DNA of 38,543 bases from NCBI GenBank assembly GCA_021295835.1, contig JAGWBP010000017.1:503-39045 (forward strand), given 5' to 3'. A program made the position numbers and the translations under genes. Of this stretch, positions 26,073 to 34,158 are shown piece by piece (the stretch's first letter is position 1; every line of letters begins with the position of its first letter). The notes under the pieces are model-generated. The model had not been told where the DNA came from, did no database searches, and worked only from the letters and a program-made list of their open reading frames with translations. The stretch comes from Gemmatimonadota bacterium (GTDB lineage Bacteria > Gemmatimonadota > Gemmatimonadetes > Longimicrobiales > Gaopeijiaceae).

Positions 26073-26692
26073 GGGCTGGGCGCTCCGGCGTTGTTGGGCA
26101 ATTCGGCGAGTCCCATCGAGTGCATCCCCGTAGCCAGATAGGTGCGAATGCGGAAGCTGGCCACGACACGGGCATTCCCGTCGTCGCCGGTGGCGTGCGT
26201 ACCGGCGGCCGTCATCGTCAACTCTCCCGGAGTGACTATCCGCTCGAGCGAGGCGATCTCGGCGAGGAAGGCGCCGATCGCATGGTAGCTCCCCAGCACC
26301 GCGAGCTCGTAGCTCAGCCGGTCGTAGTGGTCGCCCTCGTCGAGAGTCTCCGGCCGCATCTCCGTCACCTCCACTCCGGTCCTCTCCTCCGCATCCGAAA
26401 TCGCCCGAAGGAGAACCCCGATCTCGCTGGCCACCGGAATGAGATCCTCCAGGGCGTCGAGCTGTCGCCGGTACTCCCGGAGCCGCTCCTCCAGCTCGGG
26501 CTGCCCGACGACGGCACCGACCTCGGCATGGCGACTGCCCTCTCGCAGGCGATCGAGCCGCGCCGTGGCCGCGTCCAGCTTGCTCCGGGCCGGGCGGTGC
26601 AGGTACTGAAGCGCCAGGGAGAGGCACGACACCGCCAGGAGGCCGAGTAGGACGGCGGTTCTGCGCGTGGGGTCGAGCGAAAGAACCCTCAT
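26069..26692 (-). CDS. pilO: Pilus assembly protein PilO
   Basis: A 207-residue bitopic inner-membrane protein that heterodimerises with PilN. It has a short cytoplasmic tail, one transmembrane helix (about 12-30), a charged coiled-coil stretch (ARSKLDAATARLDRLREG ... ELEERLREYRRQLDALEDLIP) and a ferredoxin-like periplasmic domain with DHYDRLSYELAVLGSYHAIGAFLAEI and RIVTPGELTM. Start ATG 26692 overlaps the pilN stop by 4 bases; its own stop overlaps the pilP start. Confidence 0.88.
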   Translation of the reverse strand: MRVLSLDPTRRTAVLLGLLAVSCLSLALQYLHRPARSKLDAATARLDRLREGSRHAEVGAVVGQPELEERLREYRRQLDALEDLIPVASEIGVLLRAISDAEERTGVEVTEMRPETLDEGDHYDRLSYELAVLGSYHAIGAFLAEIASLERIVTPGELTMTAAGTHATGDDGNARVVASFRIRTYLATGMHSMGLAELPNNAGAPSP

Positions 26693-27336
26693 CGGCCTTC
26701 CTCGTGGGTGCGCGCCGCCGGGGGCGGGCCACCGGGGCTTTGCGAGTCGGCCTGAAGGACGAAGAGATGGCCCCGGCCGGACGATGTCTCAACGACCTCG
26801 GTGCCGAGCAGCGAGACGCCGCCGATAGCCGTGGCCGACTCCAGCGCGTCCCAGAATCGCGTCAGCGCGAGGTTGTCCGGTGCCACACCCTCGATCTGGA
26901 AGCGGGTGGTGCGCTTGGATGCATCGACCTGGGATAGGTGCGTGAGCCAGACGTCCGAGGGCAGGGCGTTGGCGACCTGGCTGAGGATCCTGGGCCACCT
27001 GTAGCGGTCGTCGTCGATCCTCCGAATCAGGGCGACCCTGGCCGCGATCGAGTCGCGCCGCGCCTCGACCGTCCGGGCGGTCAGAGCTACGGCCGCGGCG
27101 CTCACAGAGTCGGCAACCGCGACCCTCAGCGCACTCTCGACGGCCGCCATCTCGGTCCTAAGGGGAAGGATGAGGTAGGTGCCAAGGCCAACGGATGCGA
27201 CAATGGCCAGAGCCGACCCGCCCACCCACAGATCAAGCAGAGCCATGGGGCCCTTCCCAACTGATCGGGTCCGCGGCGACCTGCGATCTCGTGACCATCC
27301 GCCCCCGGGGAGAAGATCTACTTCCAGCATGGCCAC
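26689..27336 (-). CDS. pilN: Pilus assembly protein PilN
   Basis: A 215-residue inner-membrane protein. Its cytoplasmic N-terminus (MLEVDLLPG) matches the INLLP-type peptide that binds PilM. One transmembrane helix (about 36-57), a coiled coil and a small periplasmic domain (WPRILSQVANALPSDVWLTHL, FQIEGVAPDNLALTRFWDALE) follow. The start is GTG 27336, directly behind the pilM stop, or ATG 27330; both keep the motif. Confidence 0.88.
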   Translation of the reverse strand: MAMLEVDLLPGGGWSRDRRSPRTRSVGKGPMALLDLWVGGSALAIVASVGLGTYLILPLRTEMAAVESALRVAVADSVSAAAVALTARTVEARRDSIAARVALIRRIDDDRYRWPRILSQVANALPSDVWLTHLSQVDASKRTTRFQIEGVAPDNLALTRFWDALESATAIGGVSLLGTEVVETSSGRGHLFVLQADSQSPGGPPPAARTHEEGR

Positions 27337-28407
27337 TCAGACGGCCCGCAGCGCAAGACCGACGGAGAGGAGCAGCATCGGAGCGGCACGGTCGAGGACC
27401 GGATGGGACGCCGCATCTCCGTGCAGCGTGCAGCGCTCGAATGGGTTGACCCTCCTCGTCTCGATCCTGACGCTCTCGGCGAGCGCCCGCGCGAGTCCGG
27501 GGATGCACGCTCCGCCTCCGCTCAGGAAGATCCTGCCGATACCCTGGCCGGACTCTCGGCCCGTGAGGTAGGCGGACGCCCGCTTGATGCCGGTTGCCAC
27601 CCCTTCCGTCACCACCCCGTGCGCGCTCGGAACGCGGCGGCGACCCTGTAGCACGCTTTCGGCCTCCAGGGCGGAGAGGCCACACTCGAGCTGTAGCGAC
27701 TCGGCGACGGTGCGCGATCCCAGCGGCAGGTTCTTCGAGAGGGTGAGCACCCCGTCCTCGACCACGCCGATGTTGGTCGTCGAGTGCCCAATGTCGATTA
27801 GCGCGGCAACTCCCTCGGTGGTGTTGGGGTGGTTGTGCGCCAGGGCGTTGTAGAGGGCAAAGGCCTCGACATCCATCACCGTCGGCCGCACTCCAGCGGC
27901 CGCCAGGAGTGCCATCTTCTCCTCGATTCGATCTTGCTTGGCGGCGGTGATGAGCACGTCCATCTCCTCCTCCGGCTCCGCCGGTCCGCCTTCCAGGCCG
28001 GTACCGTCCCCGCGATGTGGCCGGGGCAGGATCTCGAAGTCGAGACGAACGCCTGCGAGATCGAAGGGCACATGGCGCTTCGCCTCGATCGGGACCGCGC
28101 TTCGCGCATCCGATTCCTTCATCCTGGGCATGCTCACCCTCTTGACGAAGACATCGTGACCCCCGAGCGCGGCGACGACATCGCGAGACTTGGCGCCGAC
28201 CTCGTGCATCGCCTCGCGCACCGTGTCGGCTACCGGCTTCCGATCGACGACCTCGCCGTCGACGATCGCGCCCTCCGGCACCGGCCGGACCGAGACGCCC
28301 ACCACCTCTGGGAGATCCCCCGCATGGTCGACCACCACAAGCTTGACGAAGCCGCTCCCGACATCGAGGCCAGCCGACGTCTTCCGCCGTGAGGCACGAA
28401 ACGCCAT
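27337..28407 (-). CDS. pilM: Type IV pilus assembly ATPase-fold protein PilM
   Basis: A 356-residue actin-like cytoplasmic protein that binds PilN. Nucleotide-binding motifs are AGLDVGSGFVKLVVV (phosphate 1), ALIDIGHSTTNIGVVEDGVL (phosphate 2) and IFLSGGGACIPGLARAL (adenosine). The 1C-type region VSMPRMKESDARSAVPIEAK is present. ATG 28407 has AGGGTAGGGC just upstream and lies 4 bases after the preceding stop. A longer frame to 28566 is a shadow of the pilin gene. Confidence 0.93.
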   Translation of the reverse strand: MAFRASRRKTSAGLDVGSGFVKLVVVDHAGDLPEVVGVSVRPVPEGAIVDGEVVDRKPVADTVREAMHEVGAKSRDVVAALGGHDVFVKRVSMPRMKESDARSAVPIEAKRHVPFDLAGVRLDFEILPRPHRGDGTGLEGGPAEPEEEMDVLITAAKQDRIEEKMALLAAAGVRPTVMDVEAFALYNALAHNHPNTTEGVAALIDIGHSTTNIGVVEDGVLTLSKNLPLGSRTVAESLQLECGLSALEAESVLQGRRRVPSAHGVVTEGVATGIKRASAYLTGRESGQGIGRIFLSGGGACIPGLARALAESVRIETRRVNPFERCTLHGDAASHPVLDRAAPMLLLSVGLALRAV

Positions 28408-28411
28408 CGCC

Positions 28412-29458
28412 CTACCCTGCGGCAGGTGGGAGGGGCACCAGCCACGAGCGCTCGGGCGCTGGGATGGGACGGGCCAGCGAGGTGGCGGTCTCGACGGCGG
28501 CAATGGCCGCACAAACCGATCCTTGGACGGCGGAGGTCGCAGCCACTCTGACGACGCCGCCCGCACGCAGGAGTCCCACGACCTCCGCTCCGGTCGACAG
28601 CTCTACATCGCCCGAAACCACCAGCACTCCGGTCCACCGCACACCGGACACAATGGCCACGTCGCCGTCGACCAGCAGTAGCCCGGCTCCCGACGCCGCC
28701 AGCTCCAAGTCGCCCGATCCGAAGACCAGACCCGCCCAGCAGTCGGAGCAGGACGGACTCCAAACCCCACCCGGGGCAACCACGTGGGCGGCGAGGGCAG
28801 CGAGCTCGGAGCTACCCAGCCACCCCAGCCTCAGGCCCTCGAAGTTACCGTCCGCGTCGTGGGCTCCCCACTCGGGCGGTGCAGGCAGCGCACCGGTAGC
28901 GGGCGCGACCCCTCCGAGCACCCCTGACCCTCCCTGGGCGCTGTCGCACCCGAGGAGTGCCCCTCGCGCCGCGAGCAGCGAATCCGCCTCCACTCTGCCC
29001 CCCGCGTCCACATGGACCGAGTCGGCCTCGACCACAGCGGCGTGGCCTGCGACCCTCGTCAGCGGGTCCAGCCACCATACCAGGCGCGCTTCGCGCATCT
29101 GGAAGCCGCTCTTGGGCCCCGCCTCCGCCACGATCAGGTGGTACTCCGGCGAGATGCGCATCGACCGTACCCGCCAGAGGTACGAAACGCCCGCCGTGCC
29201 CTCCGCAACGACCTCTGCGGTGTCACCCACGCTGGCCGAGGCCCAGCCGCCGAGCTCCACCAGCGCTCGCTCCACGGTGCCCCGCGCCAGCGTCCGACCG
29301 GCCACCGACTGGCCCGCGACCTGCGCGGCCCGGCGCTGCCCCGACGCTGCAACGAGCGCGCCGCTGGCCACAGCCGTGAGGACGAGCAGCGCCATGAGCA
29401 CGATCGCGAGGGCGAATCCCCCCCTTTCGTCGGCGCACCGGGCACTCTGCCGGGTCAT
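28412..29458 (-). CDS. PilX-like minor pilin / pilus assembly protein
   Basis: A 348-residue protein with a prepilin-like N-terminus: a leader ending in GG, then FALAIVLMALLVLTAVASGAL. The usual Glu at +5 is replaced by Ile, as happens in PilX or GspK-like tip proteins. The C-terminal half (LELAASGAGLLLVDGDVAIV, then GVLVVSGDVELSTGAEVVGL) is repetitive with a beta-helix, bactofilin-like pattern. A CSDC motif could form a disulfide. ATG 29458 overlaps the preceding prepilin stop (ATGA). Its position just before pilM suggests a role at the pilus tip or in priming. Confidence 0.75.
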   Translation of the reverse strand: MTRQSARCADERGGFALAIVLMALLVLTAVASGALVAASGQRRAAQVAGQSVAGRTLARGTVERALVELGGWASASVGDTAEVVAEGTAGVSYLWRVRSMRISPEYHLIVAEAGPKSGFQMREARLVWWLDPLTRVAGHAAVVEADSVHVDAGGRVEADSLLAARGALLGCDSAQGGSGVLGGVAPATGALPAPPEWGAHDADGNFEGLRLGWLGSSELAALAAHVVAPGGVWSPSCSDCWAGLVFGSGDLELAASGAGLLLVDGDVAIVSGVRWTGVLVVSGDVELSTGAEVVGLLRAGGVVRVAATSAVQGSVCAAIAAVETATSLARPIPAPERSWLVPLPPAAG

Positions 29459-30192
29459 CGTCGACTCCACGACTTCCAGGTGGAGGCCAATCGATCGAGG
29501 CCCCGGCCGTCCCACGCCACGCTGGTCTCGACCGCGCCGCCCGTAGACGCTGCTATCGTCGAGGAATCCGTCTGAATTCTCGTGCTCGTCAGCGGCTGCC
29601 AGCGGCTGCCAGCCAGGTAGCGGAGGGCACTACCGGAAAACCGGTAGCCCCCCCTCTCGAAGTAGATGCCAGCGAGAGCCGCTGGCCGCGGCGGGTCGAG
29701 GAGCCAGACCTCCGTGACGAACCCCTCCAGTGGCTGACAGTTGCGGGAACCAGCGCTGGAGCGGTGTTCGAGGGCGGATGCACGCCAGCGTCCGTCGGCC
29801 GAGAGGACGAGTACCGAGTCCTTGTCGCTGTTCGGCGACCGGTACCCATCCGTCGCCACAGCCCAGCCTGCGGCTGGCTGCTCCGAGCAGGCGAAGGCGG
29901 CACCCCGAAACGCCCTCAGGTGGAGCTCGCCACTAACGATGCTCCGGTCGCCGCGTCCTGCCGCGCTGGCGACCTCGACCGATAGCAGGTGGCGGATCAG
30001 GCGGGTCTGGTCGAGCTCCTCCGCACCGGCCACCACCCTGGAGGCGACCGCGCTCTGGGCTGCCGCAACCGACCACGCGGTCTGTACCACGAGTAGACCT
30101 ACGGTGCCCACAACCAGCGCCTCGATGAGCGCGAAGCCATGCGGACCGGTCGAGCTACCCGTGGCAGCCCGCGGACGATCATCCCACGGCAT
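29455..30192 (-). CDS. Type IV prepilin whose start lies in a repeat element
   Basis: A 245-residue prepilin-type protein, probably a minor pilin of the PilW or PilJ kind. The cleavage site is G then FALIEALVVGTVGLLVVQTAW, with the conserved Glu at +5 and a hydrophobic helix. The remainder is a globular C-terminal domain with two Cys (about FACSEQP and RNCQPLEG). The only nearby in-frame start is ATG 30192, which gives a 19-residue leader (MPWDDRPRAATGSSTGPHG). That ATG and the first leader codons lie inside repeat copy B. It heads the pil operon, and the next gene overlaps by 4 bases. Confidence 0.8.
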   Translation of the reverse strand: MPWDDRPRAATGSSTGPHGFALIEALVVGTVGLLVVQTAWSVAAAQSAVASRVVAGAEELDQTRLIRHLLSVEVASAAGRGDRSIVSGELHLRAFRGAAFACSEQPAAGWAVATDGYRSPNSDKDSVLVLSADGRWRASALEHRSSAGSRNCQPLEGFVTEVWLLDPPRPAALAGIYFERGGYRFSGSALRYLAGSRWQPLTSTRIQTDSSTIAASTGGAVETSVAWDGRGLDRLASTWKSWSRR

Positions 30193-30339
30193 TCGAGCGG
30201 CACAGCATCCGCGCTGGACCGCCGCGCTCTCCGTTGCTCCTCGGACCAATGGCGCCGTGGCTATTGGCCCTTCGTCGCGCCTTGCCAGCCCGGCGCCTCG
30301 CCGCTCTCGGTGCTCGGCCGGCTTTATCCACGGACTGCT
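30164..30339 (+). repeat. Copy B of the dispersed palindromic repeat (176 bp)
   Basis: A full-length copy. The left end GCAGCCCGCGGA and the right end TCCACGGACTGC are near-perfect inverted repeats. It aligns with copy C along its length, apart from about 21 extra bases in the middle (near 30242-30272), a multiple of three. It overlaps the 5' end of the prepilin gene. Confidence 0.85.
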
Positions 30340-30373
30340 AGCGGCAGCGCAGAGCGAAGCCACGGGTACGGAC

Positions 30374-31165
30374 TCAGCGAACCGGGGGGTGGCCCTCGAT
30401 CGCGACCTCGAATAGATGCGGCCAGAGCTTGCCGGTCAGGTAGAAGGCACCCGACTCGCCGTCGTAGGCGATGCCGTTCAGCACCGCATCCGCGTCCGTG
30501 GGACGGCCTGCCCGCAGCCCGAGCGAGTAGGCATCGATCACCCCCGTCACCCTGCCGGTCGCCATCTCGATGCGCACGATCTCGTGCGACTGGTAGATGT
30601 TGGCGAAGACGTGGCCGTCCACGCACTCGAGCTCGTTCAGGCCGCTCACCGAGTACCCATCGCGAGTGACCCTGAGCGAGCCCGTGAGCTCGAAGGTCGC
30701 CGGGTCGCGCATATCGAGGGAGCTGCTGCCGTCGGACATGACCAGCCGCTCGCCGTCGTGGCAGAGCCCCCACCCTTCGCCTTCGTAGGTGAAGGTGTCG
30801 ACGGGCGCCAGCGTCTCGAGCTCGTAGACGAAGGCCAGCCCCGCCTTCCAGGTCAACTGGACGAGGCGGTCGCCTACCTGGGCCAGCCCCTCGCCGAAGT
30901 GGTCGTCCGCCAGGTCGTGGCGGTCCAGGACGCGCCCCGTGGCGATCTCGACCCTCCGCAGGCTCGAACGGCCGTACTGGCCAGTGCTCTCGAGGAGGGA
31001 GCCGTCGTGCACCAGCAGGCCCTGGGTGTAGGCCGTCGAGTCGTGCGGCAGCGTCCGGATCACCTCGTACTCCAGCTCCGCCGTGGAGGAGCGGTCGCAG
31101 GACGCCACGAGGGCCCAGACCCCGACCAGGGCGACGAGCGCCGATGCCGAGATGGTCTTCTTCAT
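30374..31165 (-). CDS. Glutaminyl-peptide cyclotransferase, lipoprotein
   Basis: A 263-residue enzyme of the bacterial/plant-type glutamine cyclotransferase family, a five-bladed propeller that turns N-terminal Gln into pyroglutamate. The signal peptide ends in a lipobox (ALVASC, Cys23), so it is lipid-anchored outside the cytoplasm. Typical motifs are PHDSTAYTQGLLVHDGSLLESTGQYG, LTWKAGLAFVYE, FTYEGEGWGLCHDGERLVMSDGS, LNELECVDGHVFANIYQ and VLNGIAYDGESGAFYLTGKLWP. ATG 31165 is clear. The gene is bracketed by repeat copies C (20 bases upstream) and B (34 bases downstream). Confidence 0.93.
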   Translation of the reverse strand: MKKTISASALVALVGVWALVASCDRSSTAELEYEVIRTLPHDSTAYTQGLLVHDGSLLESTGQYGRSSLRRVEIATGRVLDRHDLADDHFGEGLAQVGDRLVQLTWKAGLAFVYELETLAPVDTFTYEGEGWGLCHDGERLVMSDGSSSLDMRDPATFELTGSLRVTRDGYSVSGLNELECVDGHVFANIYQSHEIVRIEMATGRVTGVIDAYSLGLRAGRPTDADAVLNGIAYDGESGAFYLTGKLWPHLFEVAIEGHPPVR

Positions 31166-31185
31166 TTGGTTTCTCCGTCTGGCGG

Positions 31186-31340
31186 GCAGCCCGTGGACAA
31201 ACCTCCCACGGCATTCGAGCAGCGCTGCATCCCCGCTGGACCGCTTCGCTCTGCGTTGCTCCTTGGGCCGGTACGTCGCGCCTTGCCAGCCCGGCGCTGC
31301 GCCACTCTCGGTGCTCGCGCGAGATTATCCACGGACTGCT
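31186..31340 (+). repeat. Copy C of the dispersed palindromic repeat (155 bp, reference copy)
   Basis: Termini GCAGCCCGTGGA and TCCACGGACTGC are inverted repeats with one mismatch in 12. Inside are palindromes GCAGCGCTGC and CTCGCGCGAG and a CCGTGG/CCACGG hairpin. It sits between the divergent cyclotransferase and aminotransferase genes. Several frames are open through it. Confidence 0.88.
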
Positions 31341-31376
31341 AACGTACTGCGGACGCGATTCCATGGGGAGGTGCGC

Positions 31377-32543
31377 ATGACGGACCGCTCGTCTTCGGCG
31401 GAGGCCGCCAGGTTGCTGGAGTACTCCGTCGTCTACAACGATAGGGCGCTGAACCACATGTCGAGCAGCTTCCGCCGCGTCATGCGGAGGTTGTCGGCGA
31501 CTCTGAAGAGGGTGTACGGCGCCGACCGGGTCGCGGTGGTCCCAGGCGGGGGCACCTACGCCATGGAGGCCGTGGCGCGGCAGTTCGGCACCGGCAGGCG
31601 CTGTCTCGTCATCCGAAATGGCTGGTTCAGCTACCGGTGGACGCAGATCTTCGAGGCGGGCTCGATCCCGGCCAGCGAGACCGTGCTGAAGGCCCGTCCG
31701 GTCGACGGGAGCGCTCCTCCGAGCTTCGCCCCGCCGCCGGCGGGCGAGGTGGCGACGGCGATTCGCGAGGCCGACATCGAAGTTGTCTTCGCTCCCCATG
31801 TCGAGACGGCATCGGGAATTCTCCTACCCGACGGCTACATTCGCGAAGTCGGCGCAGCCGCGCGCTCGGTCGGCGCTCTCTTCGTCCTCGACTGCGTCGC
31901 CTCCGGGGCGGCGTGGGTGGAGATGCGCGAGCTCGGCGTCGACGTGTTGATCAGCGCACCGCAGAAGAGCTGGAGCAGCCCCCCGTGCGCCGGGCTGGTA
32001 ATGCTCTCCCAGCGGGCGGCCAGGCGGGTGGACCCAAGGGCCGACACCGCGTTTAGCTGCGGCCTGAGCCAGTGGCTCTGGATCATGGAGAGGTACGAGG
32101 CCGGTGCCCACGCCTACCACGCCACGATGCCGACAGATTCCCTGAAGATTCTGTCGGAATCGATGATCGAGACCGAGGAAATGGGCCTTGGCGAGTGCGC
32201 CGAGAGACAACTGGAGCTAGGGCGGCGGGTGCGGGGACTGACATCCGAGAGCGGCTTCAGGAGCGTGGCGGCACCCGGCTTCGAGGCGGCCTCGGTAGTC
32301 GTCTGCCACACCGACGACCCGTCGATCCACGATGGCAGCCTCTTCGCCGAGTTCGGGGTGCGGATCGCGGCGGGGGTGCCGCTCAGGTGCGGCGAGCCGG
32401 AGGGGATGGCGACATTTCGGCTGGGCCTCTTCGGGCTCGACAAGCTGCTGAACGTCGATCGTACGGTCGAGCGGCTGGAGCGGGCCTTGGGTGGGGTGGT
32501 CGCCGCTTCCTCGTCCTTGCGTGGGCGTGCGCTCCGTGGATAG
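31377..32543 (+). CDS. Class V PLP-dependent aminotransferase
   Basis: A 388-residue fold-type I enzyme of the alanine-glyoxylate / phosphoserine aminotransferase group. Asp172 in LDCVASGAAW should contact the pyridine nitrogen, and Lys197 in ISAPQKSWSSPP is the Schiff-base lysine. VAVVPGGGTYAMEAV forms the cofactor phosphate region. ATG 31377 has GGGGAGG five bases upstream. The substrate cannot be told from sequence, and no serine or glyoxylate pathway genes are adjacent. Repeat copy C lies directly upstream, so its promoter may lie in or beside the element. Confidence 0.88.
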   Translation: MTDRSSSAEAARLLEYSVVYNDRALNHMSSSFRRVMRRLSATLKRVYGADRVAVVPGGGTYAMEAVARQFGTGRRCLVIRNGWFSYRWTQIFEAGSIPASETVLKARPVDGSAPPSFAPPPAGEVATAIREADIEVVFAPHVETASGILLPDGYIREVGAAARSVGALFVLDCVASGAAWVEMRELGVDVLISAPQKSWSSPPCAGLVMLSQRAARRVDPRADTAFSCGLSQWLWIMERYEAGAHAYHATMPTDSLKILSESMIETEEMGLGECAERQLELGRRVRGLTSESGFRSVAAPGFEAASVVVCHTDDPSIHDGSLFAEFGVRIAAGVPLRCGEPEGMATFRLGLFGLDKLLNVDRTVERLERALGGVVAASSSLRGRALRG

Positions 32544-32547
32544 TCTC

Positions 32548-34086
32548 ATGAGGATGGCCATCTCCAGAACATTCCGTGGACCGCCTGCGGCAACGACCGC
32601 AGCTCTCGCCCCTCTGCTCCTAGCATGCTCCTTCACCCCGGCTCCCTCGGTTCCCGAGGCGGTTGTGGAGATGCCGAGCTCCTTTGCGGGGAGCGCGCTC
32701 GCCGACGACTACGATGCGCGGCGCTGGTGGGAGGGCTTTGGCGACTCCGCGCTGAATGCGGTGGTCGATTCGGTGCTTGCCTCCAACTTCGACCTGGGGA
32801 TGGCGGTCGCGCGGGTGCAGCAGGCCAGGGCTCAGGCGGGGATCGCGCGGGCACGTCTGATGCCTGCCCTACAGGTGACCGGAACCGCCGCCGACCAGGA
32901 CACGCCGAGCAACACGGGCTTTGGCCAGCAGATCGGAGAGTTCCTGCCCGACGGCCTTGAGATCCCGGAGCGACTCGGCGTGACGACCTATTTGCTGGGC
33001 GTCGACTTCGCCTACGAGATCGACTTCTGGGGTCGCGCACGCAACGCCGCCGCTGCGGCAGGCGCCCAGTACCTTGCCACCGAGTCGGACTACCACGCCG
33101 CCCGCATCGGGGTGCTTGCGACTGCGATCGCCACCTACTTCGAGATCGCCGATCTGCGCCGCCAGGTGTCGTTGGCCGAGGAGCTGGTCGAGGTGCTTGG
33201 GGAGCGCGAGGCGATGGCCGAGGAGCGGTACGAGAGCGGACTGGCCAGCTCGCTCGAGCTGCGCGCTCTGCGCGTCGACGTGCGGAGCGTCCAGGCCGGG
33301 CTGCCGCAGCTCAGGACCATGCTGGTGCAGGCCGAGGGTCGCCTCGCCGTGCTGCTGGGCGGCTACCGCGACGATCTGCTCGCTCTCCTGCCCGCAGCGA
33401 CCCACCCGACCGTGACGGCGGACCCGGTGGCGGCGGGGCTGCCGGCCACCCTCCTCTACCAGCGCCCCGACGTCCGGGCCGCAGGGCAGCGCCTCGACGC
33501 AGCCCGCTTCGCGATCGGGGCGCGTCGGGCGGAGCGGCTCCCCAACCTATCGCTCTCGGGTACGATCGGGTTGCAGTCCTCGGATACCGACGGCCTCCTC
33601 GATGTCGACCAGTGGTTTCGGAATCTGGTCGGCAACCTCACGGCGCCGATCTTCCAGGGCGGCCGCATCCGAAAGAGCATCGCCCTCGCCGAGGCCAGAT
33701 TCAGGGAGGCGGCCGCCGCGTTCGGTCGCACCGTGGTGACGGCGGTGCACGAGGTCGAGGGGGCGCTTGCGGCCCTCACCGAAGAGGGTAGGCGCCACTC
33801 CCTGCTGGGGTCGCGCCGGGAGGAGGCGCTGGCGTCCGCCGAGCTGCTCCGGCAGCGCTACCTGGGCGGGATCGCCAGCTACGGAGACTACCTCGACTCG
33901 CGGCGGGCGCTCCTGGGCGTGGAGGCGGCCTTCGCGGCCTCGACCCGCGACCTGGCGCTGGCCCGCCTCGCGGTGCACCGTGCCCTTGGCGGCGACTGGG
34001 TCCCGGCGGGCGACCCGGACTCGGGCGAGGGCGTGCGCATGGTCGCCGGCAGCCCGGAGGCGGCAGAGGGGGAGGCCCGAAGGTGA
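32548..34086 (+). CDS. OprM/NodT-type outer-membrane efflux lipoprotein
   Basis: A 512-residue outer-membrane factor that forms the TolC-like exit duct of tripartite efflux pumps. A signal peptide ends in a lipobox (APLLLACSFTP). The two OEP repeats show the family's motifs: RWWEGFGDSALNAVVDSVLASN, LGVDFAYEIDFWGRARNAAAAA, LLYQRPDVRAAGQRLDAARFAIG and LTAPIFQGGRIRKSIALAEARF, followed by LLRQRYLGGIASYGDYLDSRRALL. ATG 32548 is used; ATG 32554 is possible. It starts 4 bases after the aminotransferase stop. No RND or MFP partner gene is adjacent. Confidence 0.93.
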   Translation: MRMAISRTFRGPPAATTAALAPLLLACSFTPAPSVPEAVVEMPSSFAGSALADDYDARRWWEGFGDSALNAVVDSVLASNFDLGMAVARVQQARAQAGIARARLMPALQVTGTAADQDTPSNTGFGQQIGEFLPDGLEIPERLGVTTYLLGVDFAYEIDFWGRARNAAAAAGAQYLATESDYHAARIGVLATAIATYFEIADLRRQVSLAEELVEVLGEREAMAEERYESGLASSLELRALRVDVRSVQAGLPQLRTMLVQAEGRLAVLLGGYRDDLLALLPAATHPTVTADPVAAGLPATLLYQRPDVRAAGQRLDAARFAIGARRAERLPNLSLSGTIGLQSSDTDGLLDVDQWFRNLVGNLTAPIFQGGRIRKSIALAEARFREAAAAFGRTVVTAVHEVEGALAALTEEGRRHSLLGSRREEALASAELLRQRYLGGIASYGDYLDSRRALLGVEAAFAASTRDLALARLAVHRALGGDWVPAGDPDSGEGVRMVAGSPEAAEGEARR

Positions 34087-34113
34087 CGCGGAGGGGGCGG
34101 GTGTTGGTCGGCA

Positions 34114-34145
34114 CCGGGGGTGGCGGCGCGGTCTGACGCCCCCGG
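34114..34145. terminator. GC-rich hairpin between convergent genes
   Basis: CCGGGGG (34114-34120) and CCCCCGG (34139-34145) form a 7-bp stem between two convergent stop codons (34086 and 34159). There is no U run, so this would be a weak or factor-dependent terminator. Confidence 0.3.
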
Positions 34146-34158
34146 CGCGGTGGTACCG

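Noticed and set aside
29584..29613. Tandem CAGCGGCTGC units near the prepilin 3' end.
   Set aside because: Only two imperfect units within coding sequence; chance is sufficient.
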